Positions 56,989 to 64,000 of a stretch of DNA of 64,000 nt are shown piece after piece. Position numbers and translations under genes: made by a program. The first letter of the stretch is position 1, and each line of letters starts with the position of its first letter. The notes below the pieces were generated by a model. It saw nothing but the letters and a program-made list of their open reading frames with translations, ran no database searches and had not been told where the DNA came from. Origin of the DNA: Brachionus manjavacas (Eukaryota > Rotifera > Eurotatoria > Ploima > Brachionidae); the NCBI GenBank assembly GCA_019054805.1, contig JAHQIY010000012.1, positions 1,860,001-1,924,000 of the forward strand. The letters run 5' to 3'.

Positions 56989-59900
56989 TTATAAATCACT
57001 AGCCGCAATTTCATCATCATGCTGACCATAGAAAAAGCCGGTCATGTTATTCGAATCGCTCATATATCCGCTTGAATAATTGTTGCTACTCGGGCTCTCA
57101 CTCGATTTGCTGTTGTTACCTAGCGCTACCTTAAGCACATTTTGAGGATTTTTATTAGAAAATAAATATTGATCATGCGAAGTTATTTTTTTTAATGGCT
57201 GATGTTGAGCGAGCAAATCGAACGACTTGGGTTCGTTTCTGGCCGACTCGAAAAACTTAGCCTTCAAGTTCATGATGCCATCTTTAGAAATGGTGTAGTT
57301 TTGGTGTTGGGTGTGCGATTGGTTTTTCAAATTGTTCCAACCTGAGACGTCTATTTTATTAGGATGATGCTCAAAGGGAACTTGTTTAGCTTCTTTGTTT
57401 ATCTCTTGGGACAAATTCTCAATTGCCATGTTCACTGGATGCACAATATTTGAGTCTGAGCAAAGGGTCAACATTTTAGAAAATAAATTTTAGCATCAAG
57501 CATACCTGGATTATTTCCCCAGCCTCTCGGCTTGTTGTTAAAATCAGTAAATTTTGAATTTTGTTGATTGCTGAATTGTTCAAGCTTGTGATCATTGAGA
57601 ATCGGCCTCGGTTCAATTATTTCCTGCTTTAAGACAAAAATATAATCATCTAATTTTTCAAATTTGGTCGCGATAGTTAACTTTTTTTCAAAGATCTTGA
57701 GATTTTAACTCAAAGCATTGTAAATTTTTTTTTAATTATTTTTTTTAGTAAACTTTTAGTGAAATAAAATAAATTTGGCTAAAATTGGAAACAAAAAATT
57801 TATTTACTTTGGTGATTTCATCTTAACAACTACCTTAATTTAAGATTTTAACAGGCAAAAAATTTTAATTAAATTTTGATTTAAATTGAAATTTTTAATA
57901 AAATTAATTTAAAGTGAATTTAATTTACCGTAATTCCGTGTTGGGGAACGCGTGCATTAATACCCAAAGTCATATGTGAAGTGCATGCACAGACATTGAC
58001 CCCTTCCATGTTAAAAAAATACTATTAAAGGTTCGACGCACTACATGTGCAACTTTGGGTATAAATGTGTGATACTAATAAAAAAACCAAGTTTAAATGT
58101 CGAGTTAATAATCAAAAAATCTTTTTAAGAGCATCATTTTTATTTGAAATTTTCTGAAATATTAAAAAAATAATTTTTTATATTTCAACTTTTAGTGCGA
58201 CCATTCAAACAAAATTATGAAAATGTTTTTTAATATTAAAAATTATTTTTTATACTTTTCTAGTTATAGATGCAGCTTTTTTAAAATAATATAAAAATTA
58301 AAATATTAAAATAATATGACAAAGTCTTGAATTAATTATACGAGCGGCGTTTAAAGACAAAATTAAAATGAAAAAAATACTATTTGAAAATCTTATTTTG
58401 ATGATTTGTTTTTTGAGCCCTTTTTCCTACCAAGAGGCTTTCGAACACTCCCATCTTTGTTTAAAACTACAACTGGAGTAATATCAACTCTATTCAAGTT
58501 TAAACTTTGAAGAGGTCGACGCATAACTTCCTCATTCTGGTTTGAAATTGTAATGTTTGAACAATTTGTTCCTTTTTGTACTGGATTATTATTTTCATCA
58601 TTGAACAATGGTGAAAAAAGAAAAAAAGTATCGTATGATTTTTTAAATCTTTAAAAAAAAAAGCTGCATCTATAACTAGAAAAGCATAAAAAAAATAATT
58701 TTTAATATTAAAAAACATTTTCATAATTTTGTTTGAATTGTCGCACTAAAAGTTGAAATATAAAAAATTATTTTTTTAATATTTCAGAAAATTTCAAATA
58801 AAAATGATGCTCTTAAAAAGATTTTTTGATTATTAACTCGACATTTAAACTTGGTTTTTTTATTAGTATCACACATTTATACCCAAAGTTGCACATGTAG
58901 TGCGTCGAACCTTTAATAGTATTTTTTTAACATGGAAGGGGTTAATGTCTGTGCATGCACTTCACATATGACTTTGGGTATTAATGCACGCGTTCCCCAA
59001 CACGGAATTACGGTATACTGAAAAACATAATCATGATATCGATGAAGTTGAAAATATCTCTACAAGCAAAATGTTTACCAATAGGTCAAAAACGTATAAG
59101 AGATCAACCATCGAAAGCTACTTCTCAAGTTAAAAAGAAAAAGTTAAAACAATTTTGTCGAACATTTATTAGACTCTGTTTTTCGAAAAACTTTGTTTTT
59201 TCATTTTACCAAAATCTATTTAGCACGAAGCTGAATGACCATTCCAAACTGTCCGGGGTTTTCCCCAAACTATTTATTAAAAAAAAAAATCAACAAACCA
59301 AGAAAAAAAACCAAAGAAGATGAAGGCAAAGATGATGAAGAAGAAGCTAAAGGAATAAATGATAACCAAGGAGATGAAATCTATGCAGAGATAGAGCAAG
59401 ACGAGGAAGAAGGAGAAGACCAGAATGAAGATTATTAACATGTTTTTTTTTTTTTTTAAAAAGAGTTATTTATTTTTATTTTAATAAACTTATTATTTTG
59501 GAATTTTTTAATTCTTTTGAATATAAAAAAATCTTTATTTTTCTTAAAACAAAACTTGTAATTAAAAAATTGATAAGTTCTTGGAAAATCCATTTTTTTT
59601 TAATAAATAGTTTGGGGAAAACCCCGGGCAGTCTGGCATGGTCATTCAGCTCCCTTTCAGCCCCGTGCTAAATAGATTTTGGTAAAATGAAAAAACAAAG
59701 TTTTTCGAAAAACAGAGTCTAATAAATGTTCGACAAAATTGTTTTAACTTTTTCTTTTTAACTTAGAATTTGATAGTTAAGTCACATGACAGATTTGTGT
59801 TGAATACTAGCATAATAAGTCTAAACACAATTAAAATTATCCAAAATAAAAAAAAATATAAAATGAACTTTATTTCAATTTCAAATCTGTTATTTTGGTT

Positions 59901-61043
59901 CAATAAAAAAAGTAATCCTCTAAAGTTCTTCAAGTAATTCGTGAGATATTTTGAAAATAAAATTATCAATTAGTTCTTAAATCTAAAACTTTTTTTAAGA
60001 TAATTTTAAGTTCTTGAATTTTTTCTTATTTTGTCTTTATATTTGAGATATTAAAATAAAATATAATATCTTTAAAGTTTTTAAAATAAAATAAAAAAAA
60101 ATTTTTGTAAATTTTTTTTTCCAATTTTAATAAAATTTTGTAGAAAGAATGCAGGATATTTAAATTTAGTTAACTAATTTTTAAATATTAATTTTCATAT
60201 ACTTAATATGAAATAACACTTTAATTTATTTGAATAAATAAACTTAAAATAGCCCTTTAGGTTTTTTACGAGTCTTGAGGGTCGAAAATTCGGTATTTTA
60301 TTTTTAACAAAAAATTACCGGCAGATAAACTTGTGGCTGTGGTTTTGGTAATGGTAGTTGACCAGGAGCACGTTTCACATTGTTTTCATCAATAATCCAT
60401 TTTTCTGATTTTTCTTTTCTTTTTTGAAATATTTGAGCGCCTCGTCCGCCTTTTGATTGAGTGTTTTCCAACGCAGCAGCCAAGGACATTGCAGCCCTTG
60501 GCGGCATTTGAGTGTGTGTAGTGTGCTCAGTGTAATGCTGGGATTTGAAGCTGTCGGGTGCCACTACCAAACGTACCGGGTCGTTCATGCTTGCCTGAGC
60601 AATACTCCGTTTAATGATGTCCGGTAGACTGTCGTCATAAATGAAGCTATTAGTCGGCTTCGGGTCTTCTTGAGATGGGAAAAAGTCGTGGCCAGTTGTT
60701 GAGTAATGCGGCGCTGACCGTGGGCCCTCGCTGTCATAGCCATCTCTGCTTGACTGTTTTTGAAATTTTTGTTTTTTTAGGTGGTACTTGGAAGTGGCCG
60801 GATTAGAGCCCTCTAGTGTCTCTGCTATTGTTTTAGCTAGCTTTTTTTGATCATCAATAGTCGGATAGTTATGAACACTTGAACTATAGAAATAGGAATC
60901 CGAATAATTGGTTTCTTTAAGAAAGAATTAAACAAAAATAAATCTTTTTAAGAAATTAAATTTACTTGAAGAAGGCTTAGCTAATTCAGAGCCCATTTCT
61001 CGTTCATATTTTGCCTCAATCAGGTCTTCTTCGTATGGTTCAT
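56989..61043 (-). CDS. Z-disc-like protein (synaptopodin/Zasp type), 3' exons
   Basis: Exons 61043-60966, 60914-60319, 57626-57506 and 57455-56989 join in frame; introns are 51, 2692 and 50 nt, all GT-AG, with TAAAG-type acceptors. More exons must lie beyond 61043. The second exon holds HYTEHTTHTQMPPRAAMSLA, then KGGRGAQIFQKRKEKSEKWI and IDENNVKRAP, the block shared with the gene at 4.2 kb. The third exon has DFNNKPRGWGNNP, and the last is Ser/Asn-rich, ending SSGYMSDSNNMTGFFYG and a TAA. The GRGAxxFxKRxxKxEKW pattern and an FNxKPRGW segment recall actin- and actinin-binding motifs of synaptopodin-2, myozenin and Zasp-like muscle proteins; the precise family is inference. The large intron carries two foldback elements. 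Confidence 0.7.
57926..59015. mobile_element. Foldback element with AT-hook-like gene tail
   Basis: Begins TACCGTAATTCCGTGTTGGG and ends in its complement; the arms (about 57926-58280 and 58660-59015) are nearly identical. With CCGTAAT taken as the end, TA flanks both sides. The centre encodes, on the minus strand (58608-58393), NEEVMRRPLQSLNLNRVDIT and VRKPLGRKKGSKNKSSK, an AT-hook-like tail resembling that of the 41.8-kb element. It lies in the 2.7-kb intron. Confidence 0.85.
59016..59127 (+). pseudogene. MULE tail fragment between two foldback elements
   Basis: Reads LKISLQAKCLPIGQKRIRDQ and PSKAT, matching the post-SWIM region of the 7.3-kb MULE (LLQAKCLPIVQKRKRSQPSK). It is bounded on both sides by foldback elements. 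Confidence 0.55.
59128..59765. mobile_element. Foldback element with acidic gene tail
   Basis: Inverted arms of about 150-170 bp: AAGTTAAAAAGAAAAAGTTA through GTCCGGGGTTTTCCCCAAAC at the left, and the complement at 59610-59765. The centre (to the stop at 59436-59438, plus strand) encodes KKINKPRKKTKEDEGKDDEE and AKGINDNQGDEIYAEIEQDE, a basic-then-acidic tail. The left arm starts inside the MULE-like coding stretch. Family unknown. Confidence 0.75.
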
Positions 61044-61099
61044 CTTTAAGAAAAAAATAGATTTTTTTAACAATTTTATTATACAGTTGTTAAGAAATG

Positions 61100-61350
61100 C
61101 AATGCAAAAACCATTTTACGTAAATTAACGTAAATTACGTATTATTCGATAAAATTACATTTTCTTAAATCAGATTTAGCATGTAAAAAATGTAATTTTA
61201 CGCAAAATTTTCTAAATCTAGTTCTTCAGTTTTAATGTGTAAAATGCTTTCAAACAAATTATTTTGAGTATTTCTTTTATAAAAATAATTTAGATCACAA
61301 TTTTTGCAAAAATTACTCTTACATAATTTTACGTATAATTACGTAAAAAT
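61100..61350. repeat. ACGTAAATT-word array
   Basis: Words such as TTACGTAAATTAACGTAAAT and ATAATTACGTAAAAAT, as in the arrays at 1.7, 13.2 and 25.5 kb. Confidence 0.5.
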
Positions 61351-61377
61351 TTTAAGTATAATCTTAGTTTTTTCAGA

Positions 61378-61545
61378 ATTTTGAAGATTGTTTGGAATTT
61401 GGAATTTGGAAGCATTGTTTTACTTTAGTAACTTTTTTGTTTTACTAAAAAATTGTTTAATTTTGAAGATTTTTTGGAATTTGGAATTTGGAAGCATTGT
61501 TTTACTTTAGTAACTTTTTTGTTTTACTAAAAAATTGTTTAATTT
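61378..61545. repeat. Tandem duplication, 82-bp unit
   Basis: TTGAAGATTGTTTGGAATTT at 61381 recurs at 61463 as TTGAAGATTTTTTGGAATTT, and the rest of the unit (through ACTAAAAAATTGTTTAATTT) is the same. Two copies, nearly identical, so recent. Inside each unit GGAATTT is itself doubled. Confidence 0.85.
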
Positions 61546-61768
61546 TTGGCTTGGGGGAAAATTAATTTTTGATAAAATAACAGATACAAATTAGAATTGC
61601 TGTTAAACAAAGGGATTGTGAAAAATTTTAAGGAGCTTTATAAGAAAATATATTCCATTTTTTAAAGATAGATTGATTTGTTTATTTTGTTCAAGGAGCC
61701 ATCTCTCAACTCACTATTCAGGTCCCTTTAATTTTAGTTACAATATAATTATATAATTTTTGCAATAA

Positions 61769-63332
61769 AATTTTTGATAAATTAAAAGCCTTAGATCAAA
61801 ACAAAGCTATTGGACCTGACAAGATTTGTAATAGGGTTCTTAAAAATTCCGCTGAAGCATTTTCTGTTTCCCTTTCAAAAATTTTTCGTGCATCATTTAA
61901 TAATGGTATGGTGCCGACTCAATCGAAACAAGCGAATATTACTCCTTTGCACAAAAGTGGAAGTCGACTTGAGGCTAAAAATTACCGCCCAGTATCGTTA
62001 ACAAGTGTGGTATGGAAAATTTTCGAAAGCACTGTTAAAGATGTCATGCTAAAACACCTTTTGGAAAATAATTTAATATCCGTTTCTCAACATGGTTTTA
62101 TCCCTAAAAAGTCGTGTACTACAAACCTGCTAGAAACAATCCACATCATTACAAATGCTCTTTCAAGTGGTTTTCCAGTTGATGTTATATATACTGACTT
62201 TGCTAAGGCATTTGACAAAGTCTCTCATCGCAAGTTGCTTTATCAGCTTAAATTTTATGGTTTTGGTGAGATTGATACGATGGATCAAAGATTTCATAGT
62301 TGGCCGTACCCAAAGAGTGGTGCTGGGAGAGCATCAATCTGTTTGGACCGAGGTAACAAGTGGTGTCTCACAAGGATCGGTCTTAGGACCTAAACTGTTC
62401 ATTATTTTTATAAATGACATGCTGGAGATGATCAGTTCCCATTGTGAAGCCTACGCTGATGATACCAAGATGATCTCAGTCATAAAAAACTTAAGGTCTA
62501 TGGAAACATTACAGAAAGATTTGGATAATGTGGCAAGATGGTCTAGTGATTGGTCTACTCAGTTAAATGCCGATAAGTGTAAGATTGTACATTTTGGAAG
62601 GTTAAACAAGAAATTTGACTATTATATTCAATTTGGCCCAAGTAAAAAACCATTAACCAAGTCAGATTGTGAGAAAGATCTTGGGATTTATATAAATCAT
62701 GACTTAAAATGGAACGTCCAAATACGAAACTGTACAGCGAAAGCAAACAAAAAATTAGCCATGATTAGGAAAGCATTTAAATTCCGAGAAAAAAATAATA
62801 TCAAGCTTCTTTATACATCGTTAGTGAGACCGCACTTAGATTACGCTTAGTGTCCGTATCTCGAGAAAGACGTTATCGAACTAGAAAAGGTGCAGAGAAG
62901 AGCCACAAAACTTATTTCAGGGCTCGAAAACCTTGACTATGCGCAACGTTTAAAAGAACTTGGACTTAGTGATCTAAAAACAAGGAGACTACGAAGAAAT
63001 CTAATTCAAATGTACAAATTGGCAAACAATCTAGAGAAAGTGAATTTTGTAAATGGACTTGAGATCGGTTATGAATCAAGCTACAATTTAAGAAGACACA
63101 GAAAATCAATGCATCGAGAGCAAGTTAGGAATTGTTTACCAAGATTTAACTTTTTTGTTAATAGGGTTGTGAACGATTGGAACAGTCTGCTGGTGGATGT
63201 GGTCGAAGCAAGAAGTTTGAACTCTTTCAAATCGAAACTTGACAAGTGGCTCTTTGAAAATCGCGAAGTCGAAAATCTGCTACAGCTCAGTAGAGCTTGC
63301 TTGAATATTATTCAAGTTGTAGATTATTTTTA
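61769..63332 (+). mobile_element. CR1/L2-like LINE, 5'-truncated
   Basis: Only the reverse transcriptase and C-terminus remain: ALDQNKAIGPDKICNRVLKN, NYRPVSLTSVVWKIFEST, QHGFIPKKSCTTNLLE, VIYTDFAKAFDKVSHRKLLY, SGVSQGSVLGPKLFIIFIND, EAYADDTKMI, then ATKLISGLENLDYAQRLKEL and RVVNDWNSLLVDVVEARSL. The YADD box and WNSL end are typical of the CR1/L2 group. One frameshift near 62.29 kb and a TAG at 62848-62850 break the ORF, which otherwise is well kept. It lies on the opposite strand, upstream of the Z-disc-like exons. The ORF ends at 63331-63333. Confidence 0.92.
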
Positions 63333-63339
63333 ATACTAC

Positions 63340-63674
63340 TACTTATTAGTATAAACAAAGCACTAAAATTGGAGTCAATTAGACAAATTTATTATAAGCA
63401 TAAAATATTCTTTGTCAAACAAATTTTCAATAACCAATTATGTAAAAACGTATTTGAATACTTGAAGAAAGATAAGAAGATATTTGATAGAGAGAATATT
63501 TCTTTTATTAAGCAGTTATCAAAAGTAGAAAATCTGACTCACATAAATTGCACTGAATATGATTTAGAATTCAGTGTTCTTTTGATTGAATGGTGCCTTG
63601 AATGTAGCAACTATGGACTAACCGACTCGATAAAATACTATTTTTATTTTAATAGAATATTGTATATTGAATAA
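63340..63674 (+). mobile_element. Possible C-terminus of a further retroelement ORF
   Basis: Open frame reading RQIYYKHKIFFVKQIFNNQL, then FEYLKKDKKIFDRENISFIK and a stop at 63672-63674. The pattern of Lys-Leu-Phe and asparagine-rich helices resembles C-termini of other invertebrate LINE ORFs; family not established. It follows the CR1/L2-like LINE immediately. Confidence 0.35.
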
Positions 63675-64000
63675 TCTTAATCATTTTTTTTGTTTATAAC
63701 AAACTGAATTTTTTACTTAATTGTAAAATGGATATGGTTTATTTTTTTGTGTTTGAATCAGAAAATGTATCCATTGTTGAAATAACATTGAAAAAATGCT
63801 ATGTTTCAAATATTTTTTGCAGTTACCAAAAAATAATAATTTTAAGTTAATATTGCAAGCATTTTCTTATTTGAAATCAAACTCTTTGGTGAAATAGAAT
63901 GAGTTTAATTTTTATTTGAAAATTTGAAAAAAAAATTTGAAAATTCTTTTTTAACTTTTAAATAATTCATTTATTTATTTTTTAGAATAAAAACACATGA
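63675..64000. other. Intergenic, nothing recognised
   Basis: AT-rich sequence up to the edge of the window. Confidence 0.3.

Noticed and set aside
58500-58724. Second minus-strand frame in the 57.9-kb foldback
   Set aside because: It overlaps the AT-hook-like tail in another frame and extends into the inverted arm.
1-64000. CRISPR arrays, operons, riboswitches, rRNA genes
   Set aside because: No evenly spaced repeats, no bacterial gene order and no rRNA sequence; the window is eukaryotic.

Overview
The window is eukaryotic, very AT-rich DNA packed with transposon debris. It shows spliceosomal introns of only about 43-58 nt, two RNA polymerase III-type tRNA-Asn genes, metazoan protein families (astacin, dynein heavy chain, a Z-disc-like protein, a seven-helix receptor) and many invertebrate-type non-LTR retrotransposons. 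A small AT-rich invertebrate genome fits; the tiny introns and mix of elements would suit a monogonont rotifer such as Brachionus, but that is inference.

Layout. 1-2.4 kb: LINE 3' end, a dispersed repeat and a foldback. 2.5-5.2 kb: an astacin protease and a four-exon gene of unknown function. 6-9.5 kb: LINE and MULE remains. 9.6-10.3 kb and 23.5-24.2 kb: two nearly identical secreted DNA/RNA endonuclease genes. 12-19.9 kb: a decayed cytoplasmic dynein heavy chain copy (about 14.05-17.2 kb) split by a terminal-inverted-repeat element that carries a BEN-like gene and a large palindrome, flanked by LINE debris. 21.2-22.4 kb: a Tc1 element. 25.9-34.7 kb: a near-perfect inverted repeat of about 633 bp, each arm holding an identical tRNA-Asn; an old Ty3/gypsy element and other transposon pieces lie between the arms, and the right arm is the promoter of a coiled-coil zinc-finger gene (34.7-35.8 kb). 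36-42.6 kb: LINE pieces, a solo LTR, a short zinc-finger-like gene, a Tigger derivative and a foldback element. 43.2-44.7 kb: an acyltransferase-like gene in two frames. 46-50.5 kb: transposon tails, a damaged seven-helix receptor and LINE debris. 50.9-54.3 kb: the longest LINE-A copy. 54.4-55.0 kb: LINE tail plus tRNA-derived SINE. 57-61 kb: the minus-strand Z-disc-like gene, paralogous to the gene at 4.2 kb, whose 2.7-kb intron holds two foldback elements. 61.7-63.7 kb: a CR1/L2-like LINE.

The most unusual theme is a set of palindromic elements whose unique centre holds only the 3' end of a gene: AT-hook-like tails at 41.8 and 57.9 kb, an acidic tail at 59.1 kb, and a BEN-like tail at 14.4 kb. 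A second theme is sequence homogenisation between repeats: an exactly identical 484-bp tract in the nuclease pair and almost identical tRNA arms. All exon joins, frames and identities were read by eye from the sequence; no database search was possible.
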